A DNA stretch of 64,000 bases from Undibacterium sp. CCC3.4. Lineage in GTDB: Bacteria > Pseudomonadota > Gammaproteobacteria > Burkholderiales > Burkholderiaceae_D. Each line of letters starts with the position of its first letter. The stretch's first letter is position 1. This document shows, piece after piece, positions 51,836-60,768 of this stretch. Below the pieces are notes generated by a model. That model made no database searches. It was not told where the DNA came from and saw nothing but the letters and a program-made list of their open reading frames with translations. The position numbers were made by a program, and so were the translations under genes. Where the stretch lies: contig NZ_CP133779.1 in the NCBI RefSeq assembly GCF_034347425.1, positions 3,968,001 through 4,032,000 of the forward strand, in the 5' to 3' direction.

Positions 51836-52755
51836 GCGAATCCAAACCAATCGGCATCAAGATAGACCATGGGAGCCTGAGCCAAGCGGCCAAAGCCACG
51901 CCCAAGCCAGCCTTTGTGGGCGCATGGGCAACAATTGAATTGCAGCCTGACCTATTTGCCCCGCAGCGCTTCACTGTGGGTGTGGCTGTGCAATCCGCTG
52001 ACGAGCGTCTGCATTTCAAGTTGTTGGACGATTTCAAGAAGTTCGAATGCGTGTACCCGGACGTGTTCCCGCAAAAGTCGGCGCGCGAATTAATGGCCTA
52101 TGCCGCAGAGGCTCTGCAACAAGCCGTCAAAGCCAAGTTGCCTCTTGACGCTGTCCGCTTTGAATCGCACTGCCTGTCAATCTCGCCGCCCGTGTTCACA
52201 TCGGGAGAGGACAGGGAGGACAAGGTCGAGCGCCTATTTGCGGAAGTCGTCACCATGGCCCCCTCTCCCAAGAAGCGGGGAAGCGACTTCGAAACGATCG
52301 ACACCCCAAACGCTCGGCGCCTGGTGAACCGTTACCTCAAAGAGATCGCAGGCATTGACTTCGAACGCTTTGTTCAAGAGGAGCAGCAAGGACTTCTAGT
52401 GGATGGCGACGATGGTTCCAGACATTTCTTGGATTTGAACTTACTGACGCCGACCTCATGCGGCAGCGTTACCTCGGCCGTCTACAAGACATCGACTACG
52501 GTGGAGATGAACCTCCTCAAGGCGAGCCTGGACTTGAAGACCTGCTGGCGCAAGCGCCACCTTAATTCCATGGGCTTATTTCTGCTGCTGCCTGATCCGC
52601 AAGCGATGGAGCGCAAAGAATACAAGCGCATTGAGGAGGTCATCGGCGACCATGAATGGAAGCTCGAACAAGATGGATTCCAAGTGGTGAGCATGCAACA
52701 GCCTGCGGAACTCGCTCGTGAAATATACGATTGGGCAAAGCCCGCCCTCGCTTGA
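51832..52755 (+). CDS. DUF3037-like partner of the HipA-like kinase
   Basis: 307 residues. The N-terminal part (WATIELQPDLFAPQRFTVGV, AVQSADERLHFKLLDDFKKF) resembles DUF3037 (Y-x-P-D...E-x-x-N-v-G-V), but the protein is more than twice the usual length. The extra C-terminal half (HFLDLNLLTPTSCGSVTSAV) is unassigned. It overlaps the kinase gene by 4 bp, so a two-component module, perhaps toxin-antitoxin or a defence accessory, is inferred. Confidence 0.55.
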   Translation: MSESKPIGIKIDHGSLSQAAKATPKPAFVGAWATIELQPDLFAPQRFTVGVAVQSADERLHFKLLDDFKKFECVYPDVFPQKSARELMAYAAEALQQAVKAKLPLDAVRFESHCLSISPPVFTSGEDREDKVERLFAEVVTMAPSPKKRGSDFETIDTPNARRLVNRYLKEIAGIDFERFVQEEQQGLLVDGDDGSRHFLDLNLLTPTSCGSVTSAVYKTSTTVEMNLLKASLDLKTCWRKRHLNSMGLFLLLPDPQAMERKEYKRIEEVIGDHEWKLEQDGFQVVSMQQPAELAREIYDWAKPALA

Positions 52756-53178
52756 AACCTTCCCGCTCGAATTGCTCCACCCACTTCGTGTGCGGCTTTT
52801 ATCGCCATCATCTGCCGCTCCAATCCCAACTACCTGTTCGGTAGCGCCATACAAGCAGCATATGACGAGTCAACGGCAGCAGCAGGCCGTGCGTCCAATG
52901 GCCACTGCGGACGTGGGTTCGTCTGTGGAAATACCACACGACAAGCTTCGCAGTTCGTGCCAGCGACAGGAAATAATCATCCCTGTACTCTCCTCTTAGC
53001 CGACCTTCGCCGGAGCAGGTTTGCTCATACTCGCGGCGCCCCCAAACTTGTGATGCTTAAAACGGTGCCGTTTCGGTGCCGCTTCGAACCGTAACGATCG
53101 GCCGATCCTGATTCGCGTGTACCGCGCTGACGGCCCATTGAAATGGACTGAATCGAGCAATCACAAGAGGGGTAGCGC
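52756..53178. other. 423-bp gap between defence cargo and traG
   Basis: No gene seen. The part from about 53020 (CGGTGCCGTTTCGGTGCCG) is GC-rich like the conjugation genes and probably contains the traG promoter. In related elements a LysR-type traR gene often lies here; none is present. Confidence 0.45.
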
Positions 53179-55170
53179 ATGGTGCCGACCGGCGTGCTGA
53201 TTGGCCAGATCACAATGGTTTTCGCCACCACTTTGCTGGGGCTATGGAGTGCCACCCAGTGGACGGCGGCAGCACTGGGATACCAGATGCGCCTCGGCGC
53301 GCCGTGGTTCGACCTGTATGGCACGCCGATCTATCACCCGTGGCGGCTGTTCGAGTGGTGGTACTTCTTCGATGCCTATGCACCCGACATCTTCCTGCGC
53401 GGCGGTGCCATCGCCGCGTGCAGCGGTTTAGCCGGTGCCATGGTGGCCGTCACCATGTCGGTGTGGCGCGCACGGCAGTCCAAGCTGGTCACGACCTACG
53501 GTTCGGCACGCTGGGCGCTGCCCGCTGAAATCCGCAGTTCCGGGCTGACCGGCCCTGCCGGCGTTTTCCTGGGCCGTAAAGATGGCGACTACCTGCGCCA
53601 TGAAGGTCCCGAGCATGTGATGGCCTTCGCGCCCACCCGCTCGGGCAAGGGTGTCGGCCTGGTGGTGCCGACGCTGCTTTCGTGGCCCGGCTCTGCCGTG
53701 ATCCACGACATCAAGGGCGAGAACTGGACCTTGACGGCCGGCTGGCGCTCGCGCTTCTCGCACTGCCTGCTGTTCAACCCGACCGATGCACGCTCGGCTG
53801 CGTACAACCCGCTGCTTGAAGTGCGGCGCGGCATGCACGAAGTGCGTGACGTGCAGAACATCGCCGACATCCTGGTCGATCCCGAAGGAGCGCTGGAGCG
53901 GCGCAACCATTGGGAAAAAACTTCGCATGCACTGCTGGTCGGCGCGATCCTACATGTGCTCTACGCCAACGAAGACAAAACGCTGCGTGGCGTCGCCAAT
54001 TTTCTGTCCGATCCGGCCTGCCCATTCGAGGTAACGCTGCACCGGATGATGACGACACGCCACCTGGGCGAAACAACGCATCCGGTTGTCGCATCAGCGG
54101 CGCGCGAGGTGATGAACAAGAGCGAAAACGAACGATCCGGTGTGCTGTCCACCGCGATGAGTTTCCTGGGCCTGTACCGCGATCCCACGGTGGCCGAAGT
54201 CACCTCACGCTGCGACTGGCGCATCGCCGACCTGATCGATGCCGATCACCCGGTGTCGCTGTACCTGGTGGTGCCGCCTTCGGACATCAGCCGCACCAAG
54301 CCCTTGATCCGGCTGATCCTCAACCAAATCGGCCGACGCCTGACTGAATCACTCGATGGTTCGGACGGCATTGCACGACGCCACAAGTTGCTGCTGATGC
54401 TCGACGAGTTTCCGGCACTGGGTCGGCTCGACTTCTTCGAGTCCGCCCTGGCCTTCATGGCCGGCTATGGCCTGCGCGCATTTCTCATTGCGCAATCGCT
54501 CAACCAGATCGACAAGGCATATGGCCAAAACCATTCGATCCTCGATAACTGCCATGTGCGCATCGCGTTCGCCACCAACGACGAGCGCACCGCCAAGCGC
54601 ATTTCAGAAGCGTTGGGCACCGCAACCGAATTGCGCGCGCAGCGCAACTACGCGGGCCATCGGTTGGCCCCGTGGCTCGGTCACTTGATGGTATCGCGGC
54701 AAGAGACGGCACGACCGTTGCTCACGCCCGGCGAGGTCATGCAACTGCCGCCGGACGACGAGGTGGTAATGGTGTCCGGCCATCCACCGATCAAGGCGAA
54801 AAAAATTCGCTACTACATGGATGCGAATTTCAAGACGCGCATGCAGCCGCCGCCGTCATTGCAACTCGGGCACTACGCCGACGCACCGCCATTGCGGCCA
54901 GACGATTGGACCGGGCTGGCTATACCCGCCCCCGCCGCACCGACTTCCGGCTTAGCCATCCCCGCACACGGCGGGGCCATCGACGACGGTGGCCACCAGC
55001 AGCAGCCGGAACTGTCCGAAGTCGTATTCACGCCGGAACCAGAACACGCAATGGACGACTTGGGCCTGTTCGATGACGACGACTTGTCGCTGCCCACCCA
55101 GCTCGATCCACGCCTGCTACGCACGGCGCGGCTAGCCGCACTTGACCCTGATGACGGGATATCCCTATGA
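53179..55170 (+). CDS. traG: TraG/VirD4 type IV coupling protein
   Basis: 663 residues. There are N-terminal membrane segments (VFATTLLGLWSATQWTAAAL and GAIAACSGLAGAMVAVTMSV), Walker A PTRSGKGVG near residue 152 and Walker B LLLMLDEFPALGR near residue 405, with FLIAQSLNQID as a further conserved motif. It links the relaxosome to the mating channel at the inner membrane. The C-terminus carries an acidic low-complexity tail. AGAGGGG precedes the ATG. It starts the transfer operon and overlaps the next gene by 4 bp. Confidence 0.93.
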   Translation: MVPTGVLIGQITMVFATTLLGLWSATQWTAAALGYQMRLGAPWFDLYGTPIYHPWRLFEWWYFFDAYAPDIFLRGGAIAACSGLAGAMVAVTMSVWRARQSKLVTTYGSARWALPAEIRSSGLTGPAGVFLGRKDGDYLRHEGPEHVMAFAPTRSGKGVGLVVPTLLSWPGSAVIHDIKGENWTLTAGWRSRFSHCLLFNPTDARSAAYNPLLEVRRGMHEVRDVQNIADILVDPEGALERRNHWEKTSHALLVGAILHVLYANEDKTLRGVANFLSDPACPFEVTLHRMMTTRHLGETTHPVVASAAREVMNKSENERSGVLSTAMSFLGLYRDPTVAEVTSRCDWRIADLIDADHPVSLYLVVPPSDISRTKPLIRLILNQIGRRLTESLDGSDGIARRHKLLLMLDEFPALGRLDFFESALAFMAGYGLRAFLIAQSLNQIDKAYGQNHSILDNCHVRIAFATNDERTAKRISEALGTATELRAQRNYAGHRLAPWLGHLMVSRQETARPLLTPGEVMQLPPDDEVVMVSGHPPIKAKKIRYYMDANFKTRMQPPPSLQLGHYADAPPLRPDDWTGLAIPAPAAPTSGLAIPAHGGAIDDGGHQQQPELSEVVFTPEPEHAMDDLGLFDDDDLSLPTQLDPRLLRTARLAALDPDDGISL

Positions 55171-55652
55171 GCCGCACACGTCTGAACCTTTTCATCGAAC
55201 ACGAGCACGCCAAGCGGCTCGACGAGCTGGCGACCATGAAGGGCTTGTCCAAGTCCTCCATCATCGCCGCTGCGTTGGCTTCGTTCCTGTCGCCCGACTC
55301 CGGCGATCAGCGCGAAGCGGCCATCGCCAAACGTCTGGACCGCTTGTCTCGCCAGCTCGACAAGCTGGAGCGGGATCAGAACATCCTGATCGAGACGCTG
55401 GCGCTCTACGTGCGCTACTTCCTTACCGTCAGCACGCCGGTGCCGGAAGCGCATCAGGAAGCGGCACGCGCTCAGGGTCGCGCACGCTTCGAGCAGTTTA
55501 TCGAACAGCTCGGCCGACATCTGCTGCGCGGGCGCAGCCTGGTCAAGGACGTGGTGGAGGAAATCCAGCCCGACTCCAGCCAGTTCTTTGGCACAGAGGA
55601 AAACGCTCACGCCGCAGTGCCTGCCGATGAAGCTGCGGGAGCACCGTCATGA
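55167..55652 (+). CDS. CopG-family ribbon-helix-helix protein
   Basis: 161 residues. The N-terminal RHH segment (TRLNLFIEHEHAKRLDELAT, MKGLSKSSIIAAAL) is followed by a coiled-coil stretch (KRLDRLSRQLDKLERDQNIL). A gene of this type lies between traG and trbB in Tn4371-like ICEs and probably regulates transfer genes. It overlaps both neighbours by 4 bp. Confidence 0.84.
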   Translation: MSRTRLNLFIEHEHAKRLDELATMKGLSKSSIIAAALASFLSPDSGDQREAAIAKRLDRLSRQLDKLERDQNILIETLALYVRYFLTVSTPVPEAHQEAARAQGRARFEQFIEQLGRHLLRGRSLVKDVVEEIQPDSSQFFGTEENAHAAVPADEAAGAPS

Positions 55653-56665
55653 GCAACCCGCCGCGCGATCAGGGCTTGTCGGCCTCGCTGGCACTGGAAC
55701 GTCGCGTTCGCATGCTGCGCACGGCGATGGGGCCGGACATCGCCAAGGCATTGAACGACCCTGACGTGGTGGAAGTCATGCTCAACCCCGACGGTTCGCT
55801 GTGGATCGATCGACTGAGCAGTGGGCGCGAGCCGCTGGGCGTCAGTCTCACGCCCGCCGATGGCGAACGGATCATCCGACTGGTCGCCGCCCATGTGCGC
55901 GCCGAAGTGCATGCGGGCAAGCCGCTGCTATCCGCCGAACTACCGGAAACGGGCGAACGCTTCGAGGGCGCGCTACCGCCCGTGACACCGGGGCCGGTCT
56001 TCGCGCTGCGCAAGCGCGCAGTCAACCTGATCCGGCTCGACACCTATGTGGCCGACGGCATCCTGACCGAGGCGCAGGCAACCTTCCTGCGAACTGCCGT
56101 GCGCGAACGCCAGAATATCCTGATCGCGGGTGGCACCAGCACCGGCAAAACCACGCTGGCCAATGCCCTGCTCGCCGAGATCGCCGCCACCGGCGACCGC
56201 GTGATCGTGCTCGAAGACACGGTGGAGCTGCAATGCACAGCGCTCGACCACGTCCCGCTGCGCACCCGCGCGGGTGTGGTGACCATGGCCGAGCTGGTGC
56301 GCTCGACCCTGCGGCTGCGGCCGGACCGCATCGTCGTCGGCGAGGTGCGCGGCGCCGAAGCGCTCGACCTGCTCAAGGCTTGGGGCACCGGCCATCCGGG
56401 CGGCATCGCAACCGTCCATGCTGGTTCCGCAGCGGGCGCGTTGCTGCGGCTGGAACAACTGATTCTCGAAGTCGCTGTGACCGCACCACGCGCCCTGATC
56501 GCCGAGGCCGTAAACATCATCGTCTACATCGCCGGTCGCGGCCATGCGCGCCGCGTGCAGGAAATCGCCCGCGTCACCGGCTTCGACAGCCACGGCTACC
56601 AACTCAGCACGGAGCTGATGCCTTCCTTCCCATCACTTTTATCAACACCCGGAGAACCGTCATGA
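55649..56665 (+). CDS. trbB: TrbB/VirB11 traffic ATPase
   Basis: 338 residues. Walker A is GGTSTGKTT near residue 161, followed by VIVLEDTVELQC (Asp box), RPDRIVVGEVRGAEALDLL (Walker B region) and TGHPGGIATVHAGSA (His box). It is a hexameric ATPase of the mating-pair formation system. The length is normal and the gene overlaps trbC by 4 bp. Confidence 0.94.
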   Translation: MSNPPRDQGLSASLALERRVRMLRTAMGPDIAKALNDPDVVEVMLNPDGSLWIDRLSSGREPLGVSLTPADGERIIRLVAAHVRAEVHAGKPLLSAELPETGERFEGALPPVTPGPVFALRKRAVNLIRLDTYVADGILTEAQATFLRTAVRERQNILIAGGTSTGKTTLANALLAEIAATGDRVIVLEDTVELQCTALDHVPLRTRAGVVTMAELVRSTLRLRPDRIVVGEVRGAEALDLLKAWGTGHPGGIATVHAGSAAGALLRLEQLILEVAVTAPRALIAEAVNIIVYIAGRGHARRVQEIARVTGFDSHGYQLSTELMPSFPSLLSTPGEPS

Positions 56666-57039
56666 CACCTTTGCACATTTCAAACACTTCAAACACTTCC
56701 GTAAATCCGCTTCTGCACAACGCCCGCCTTCAGGTCGGTATGCAGGTCATCGTCATGGCGGCGCTGTTGCTGTGCGTGGCGCTGCCTGCGCATGCAGCGG
56801 GCTCGAACATGCCGTGGGAGGCACCGCTGCAATCGGTGCTGGAGTCCATCCAGGGGCCGGTGGCCCGAATCATCGCGGTGATCATCATCATTACCACCGG
56901 CCTGACGCTGGCGTTTGGCGACACCAGCGGCGGCTTCCGCAAGCTGGTGCAGATCGTCTTCGGCCTGTCAATCGCGTTCGCCGCATCCTCGTTCTTCCTG
57001 ACCTTCTTCAGCTTTGCAGGTGGAGCGGTGATCGCATGA
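56662..57039 (+). CDS. trbC: TrbC/VirB2 pilin
   Basis: 125 residues. It has an N-terminal signal region ending near LPAHAAG, then two hydrophobic segments (ARIIAVIIIITTGLTLAFG and KLVQIVFGLSIAFAASSFFL). TrbC is the pilin precursor that TraF-type peptidases mature. It starts at the ATG overlapping the trbB stop. Confidence 0.9.
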   Translation: MTPLHISNTSNTSVNPLLHNARLQVGMQVIVMAALLLCVALPAHAAGSNMPWEAPLQSVLESIQGPVARIIAVIIIITTGLTLAFGDTSGGFRKLVQIVFGLSIAFAASSFFLTFFSFAGGAVIA

Positions 57040-57308
57040 ACGCGCTGCCTGCTGACGCACCCGGCTTTGAAGTGCCGCTGCATCGTTCATTGACCGAACC
57101 GATTTTGTTGGGCGGCGCGCCGCGCACGGTGGCGATTGCCAACGGCACGCTGGCCGCTGCGGTCGGTCTCGGGTTGCAACTCTGGCTCCCCGGTCTTGCG
57201 CTATGGATCGTCGGACACTCGCTGGCCGTGTGGGGCGCACGGCTGGACGCGCAGTTCATGGCGGTGTTCGCGCGACACATCAAGCACCGCATGTTGTTGG
57301 ACGTATGA
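57036..57308 (+). CDS. trbD: TrbD/VirB3 transfer protein
   Basis: 90 residues: FEVPLHRSLTEPILLGGAPR, then the hydrophobic NGTLAAAVGLGLQLWLPGLA, and the C-terminal MAVFARHIKHR. This is the VirB3-like small membrane protein of the Trb system. It overlaps trbC by 4 bp and precedes trbE by 19 bp. Confidence 0.92.
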   Translation: MNALPADAPGFEVPLHRSLTEPILLGGAPRTVAIANGTLAAAVGLGLQLWLPGLALWIVGHSLAVWGARLDAQFMAVFARHIKHRMLLDV

Positions 57309-57327
57309 GACCCACGGAGAACACGCC

Positions 57328-59766
57328 ATGATGCATCTTGCCGAATACCGCACACGCCCGGCCCTGCTGGCAGACTGGTTGCCTTGGGCTGGACTGGTCG
57401 CGCCGGGTGTCGTACTTAACAAGGACGGCTCGTTCCAGCGCACGGCGCGGTTTCGCGGGCCGGACCTGGACAGCGCGACGCAGGGCGAACTGATCGCCAC
57501 AGCGGCGCGCTTGAACAACGCGCTGCGCCGGTTCGGTTCCGGCTGGGCGTTGTTCGTGGAAGCCGAACGGCGCGAAGCGGCCGACTACCCTGTGTCGGAA
57601 TTTCCCGAGCCGCTGTCGTGGCTGGTCGATGAAGAGCGCCGCGCCGTTTTTGAGGAAGCCGATAGCCACTTCGAGAGCACGTACCACCTGACGCTGCTGT
57701 ACCTGCCGCCCGAGGAATCAACGGCCCGCGCCGCCAAGCTGCTGTATGAGAACAGCAAGGTCGAAGGCGTGGATTGGCGCGAACGGCTGGAGGGATTCGT
57801 GTCGGAGACCGAACGCTTTTTCGGTTTGCTCGAAGGGGTCATGCCGGAGATTGCCTGGCTCGACGATGGTCAAACCTTGACCTACCTGCATGCCTGCGTG
57901 TCCACGCGCCGCCATGCGGTGGCCGTGCCCGAAGTGCCGATGCACCTGGATGCGCTGCTGGCCGATGAACCGCTGACGGGTGGCCTTGCACCGATGCTCG
58001 GGAACCAGCACTTACGAGTGGCGTCGGTGCGCGGGTTTCCGACATCGACCTGGCCTGGCCTGCTCGACGACCTCAACCGCCTGGGCTTTGCCTACCGCTG
58101 GAGCACCCGCTTCCTGTGCCTGGACAAGGCCGAGGCGGAGAAGGAACTGACGCGGCTTCGCCGCCAGTGGTTCTCCAAGCGCAAAAACATCGTCGCGCTG
58201 CTGCGTGAAACCATCTTTCAACAGGAAAGCCCGTTGGTGGATTCCGATGCCTCGAACAAGGCAGCGGATGCCGATGCCGCATTGCAGGAACTGGGCAGTG
58301 ACCAGGTGTCGTTCGGCTACGTTACCGCCACCGTGACGGTACTCGATACCGATGCAACGGCCGCCGACGAAAAGTTGCGCGCAGTGGAGCGGACTATCCA
58401 GGGTCGCGGCTTCGTGACGATCCCCGAAACTTTGAACGCGGTCGATGCGTGGTTGTCGTCGATTCCGGGGCACGCCTACGCCAACGTGCGCCAGCCCATT
58501 GTCTCAACCTTGAATCTGGCCCACATGCTGCCGGTGTCGGCAGTGTGGGCCGGTCAAGAGCGCAATGCGCATCTTGACGGCCCGCCGCTGATCGTGACCC
58601 GCACCGATGGCGCGACGCCGTTCCGGCTGGTCACGCACATCGGCGACGTGGGCAACACGCTGGTGGTCGGCCCCATCGGCATGGGCAAGTCGGTACTGCT
58701 GGCCACGTTGGCCATGCAGTTCCGCCGTTATGCCGGTTCGCGCATCTTCGCGTTCGACATGGGGCGTTCGATTCGCGCCACCGTGCTCGGACTCGGTGGC
58801 GAGCATTACGACCTGGGCGCAGATGGTGCTATCGCCTTCCAGCCTCTGGCCCGCATCGACCAGGACAGCTACCGCGCCTGGGCGGCCGAGTGGGTCGAAG
58901 GACGTTTGATTCACGAAGGCGTGTCCGTTGGGCCGGACGTGAAGGACGCCGTATGGTCGGCACTGAACAGTCTCGCCAGCGCACCGCTTGACCAGCGCAC
59001 CATGACCGGCTTGTCTGTGCTGCTGCAATCGAACGCGCTGCGGCAAGCCCTGCAACCCTATGTGCTGGGTGGCGCGCACGGCAAGCTGCTCGATGCCGAC
59101 CATGACAGGCTGGGTTTCGCCGACGTGCAGTGCTTCGAGATGGAAGAACTAATGCACAGCAAGGCGGCTGCGCTGGCCGTGCTGCGCTACCTGTTCGCGC
59201 GCTTCGAGGAACGCCTTGATGGCGCCCCGACACTGTTGATCCTTGATGAGGCATGGCTGTTCCTCGATGACCCGGTGTTCGCCGCGCGCATTCGCCAATG
59301 GCTCAAAACGCTGCGCAAAAAGAACGTGTCGGTGATCTTCGCCACGCAGTCGTTGGCGGACATCAAAGATTCCAGTATTGCGCCGGCCATCATCGAGAGC
59401 TGCGTGAACCGTATCTTCTTACCCAATCCGCAGGCGACCGAGCCGCAGATTCGCTCAATCTACGAAGGCTTCGGCCTCAATGCGCGGCAGATCAATATCG
59501 TGGCGACCGCCCAGCCCAAGCGCGACTACTACTACCAGTCGCGCCTCGGCAACCGGGTCTTTGACCTGGGACTTGGGCCGGTGGCGCTGGCATTTGCCGG
59601 TGCAGCCAAGCCCGAAGACCAACGCGCTATCGACACCGTGTCCGCGTCGGTGCCGCCTGCGGACTTCGCCGCCGCCTGGCTGCGCCATCGCGGCCTCGAC
59701 TGGGCCGCAGACCTGATTCCCTCTTATCCGTCGTTCCCCTTCACACCCCAGGAGAAACAGCCATGA
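57328..59766 (+). CDS. trbE: TrbE/VirB4 ATPase
   Basis: 812 residues. It starts MMHLAEYRTRPALLADWLPW with an ACGGAGA ribosome site. The CagE/TrbE N-terminal domain covers about residues 1-400; Walker A is GPIGMGKSVLL near 449 and Walker B LLILDEAWLFLDD near 636, followed by VIFATQSLADI. It powers assembly of the channel. An in-frame frame upstream of the start belongs to trbD sequence and is not used. Confidence 0.94.
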   Translation: MMHLAEYRTRPALLADWLPWAGLVAPGVVLNKDGSFQRTARFRGPDLDSATQGELIATAARLNNALRRFGSGWALFVEAERREAADYPVSEFPEPLSWLVDEERRAVFEEADSHFESTYHLTLLYLPPEESTARAAKLLYENSKVEGVDWRERLEGFVSETERFFGLLEGVMPEIAWLDDGQTLTYLHACVSTRRHAVAVPEVPMHLDALLADEPLTGGLAPMLGNQHLRVASVRGFPTSTWPGLLDDLNRLGFAYRWSTRFLCLDKAEAEKELTRLRRQWFSKRKNIVALLRETIFQQESPLVDSDASNKAADADAALQELGSDQVSFGYVTATVTVLDTDATAADEKLRAVERTIQGRGFVTIPETLNAVDAWLSSIPGHAYANVRQPIVSTLNLAHMLPVSAVWAGQERNAHLDGPPLIVTRTDGATPFRLVTHIGDVGNTLVVGPIGMGKSVLLATLAMQFRRYAGSRIFAFDMGRSIRATVLGLGGEHYDLGADGAIAFQPLARIDQDSYRAWAAEWVEGRLIHEGVSVGPDVKDAVWSALNSLASAPLDQRTMTGLSVLLQSNALRQALQPYVLGGAHGKLLDADHDRLGFADVQCFEMEELMHSKAAALAVLRYLFARFEERLDGAPTLLILDEAWLFLDDPVFAARIRQWLKTLRKKNVSVIFATQSLADIKDSSIAPAIIESCVNRIFLPNPQATEPQIRSIYEGFGLNARQINIVATAQPKRDYYYQSRLGNRVFDLGLGPVALAFAGAAKPEDQRAIDTVSASVPPADFAAAWLRHRGLDWAADLIPSYPSFPFTPQEKQP

Positions 59767-60491
59767 AGAAAACCTTGCTTGCCATCGCTGCCGCCGTTCT
59801 GGTGGGCACCATGCCTGCTGCGCAGGCGCAGTGGGTCGTGATCGATCCGACCAACCTCGTGCAGAACATCATGACGGCCGCCCGAGCGTTGGAGCAGATC
59901 AACAACCAGATCAAGCAGCTCCAGAACGAGGCGCAGATGCTGATGAACGACGCCAAGAATCTGACCAGTCTGGACTTCAGCGCACTTAATCAGCTACGTG
60001 CAGCACTGTCCGCGACGAACCAGCTCCTGCAACAGGCGCAGGGGCTTGCCTTCAACCTGTCGCAGATGGAAGCCGAGTTCGCGCGGCTCTATCCCAATGC
60101 CTATTCCGCCTCCACGTCGGGTAGTCAGATGTCAACCGACGCCCGCACGCGCTGGCGCAATTCGTTGGAGGCGCTGCGCACCGCGACCCAGGTGCAGTCG
60201 CAAGCAGTACAGAACTTCGCATCCGACGAGCAGACCTTGACCGACCTCGTGAACCGCAGCCAGTCCGCCGTTGGCGCGCTGCAGGCCACGCAGGCGACGA
60301 ACCAATTGCTGGCACTGCTATCCCGCCAAACCATCCAGGCGCAGCAGCTCCAGATCACGCAGGACCGGGCCAGCGCGCTGGAACAAGCACGGCAGGTCGC
60401 AGTCCAAGAGCGTGCGCGTGAAGTGCGCCGTCGCTTCCAGGGCGATGGCACTCTCTACACGCCAACCACGATCAACTTCTACAACCCATGA
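59763..60491 (+). CDS. trbJ: TrbJ/VirB5-like transfer protein
   Basis: 242 residues. The signal peptide KKTLLAIAAAVLVGTMPAAQ has a cleavage site near AQA. The helical body (ALEQINNQIKQLQNEAQMLM) matches TrbJ, a VirB5-type minor pilus component. It overlaps trbE by 4 bp. Confidence 0.9.
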   Translation: MKKTLLAIAAAVLVGTMPAAQAQWVVIDPTNLVQNIMTAARALEQINNQIKQLQNEAQMLMNDAKNLTSLDFSALNQLRAALSATNQLLQQAQGLAFNLSQMEAEFARLYPNAYSASTSGSQMSTDARTRWRNSLEALRTATQVQSQAVQNFASDEQTLTDLVNRSQSAVGALQATQATNQLLALLSRQTIQAQQLQITQDRASALEQARQVAVQERAREVRRRFQGDGTLYTPTTINFYNP

Positions 60492-60501
60492 GGACTCGAC
60501 C

Positions 60502-60765
60502 ATGAAAACCCTTCTCACCGTTACCGCCTGCACCCTGCTACTGGCCGCGTGCAACAAGCCGGTCCCCACCGAGTCCGTCGAATCGCTGATGGCCAATCCC
60601 GAACGTCTGAAGGATGTCCGCGCCCAGTGCAAAGCCGACCACGCCAAGGTCGGCGATGCGCTATGCACGATGGCCGCCGAGGCCACGCGGCGGCGCTTCA
60701 TGGGCAGCGGCACGCCGTACACGCCTGCGCCACCAGCAACGCCACCGCCCACACCAAAGGACTGA
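60502..60765 (+). CDS. entry-exclusion lipoprotein (EexN/TrbK-like)
   Basis: 87 residues. Lipoprotein signal MKTLLTVTACTLLLAAC with C17 as the lipidated cysteine, then SVESLMANPERLKDVRAQCK and GDALCTMAAEATRRRFMG, the conserved pattern of EexN-type lipoproteins. These block redundant entry of the same element into a cell. The C-terminus is proline-rich. It lies between trbJ and trbL, as TrbK does in RP4. Confidence 0.83.
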   Translation: MKTLLTVTACTLLLAACNKPVPTESVESLMANPERLKDVRAQCKADHAKVGDALCTMAAEATRRRFMGSGTPYTPAPPATPPPTPKD

Positions 60766-60768
60766 GCC

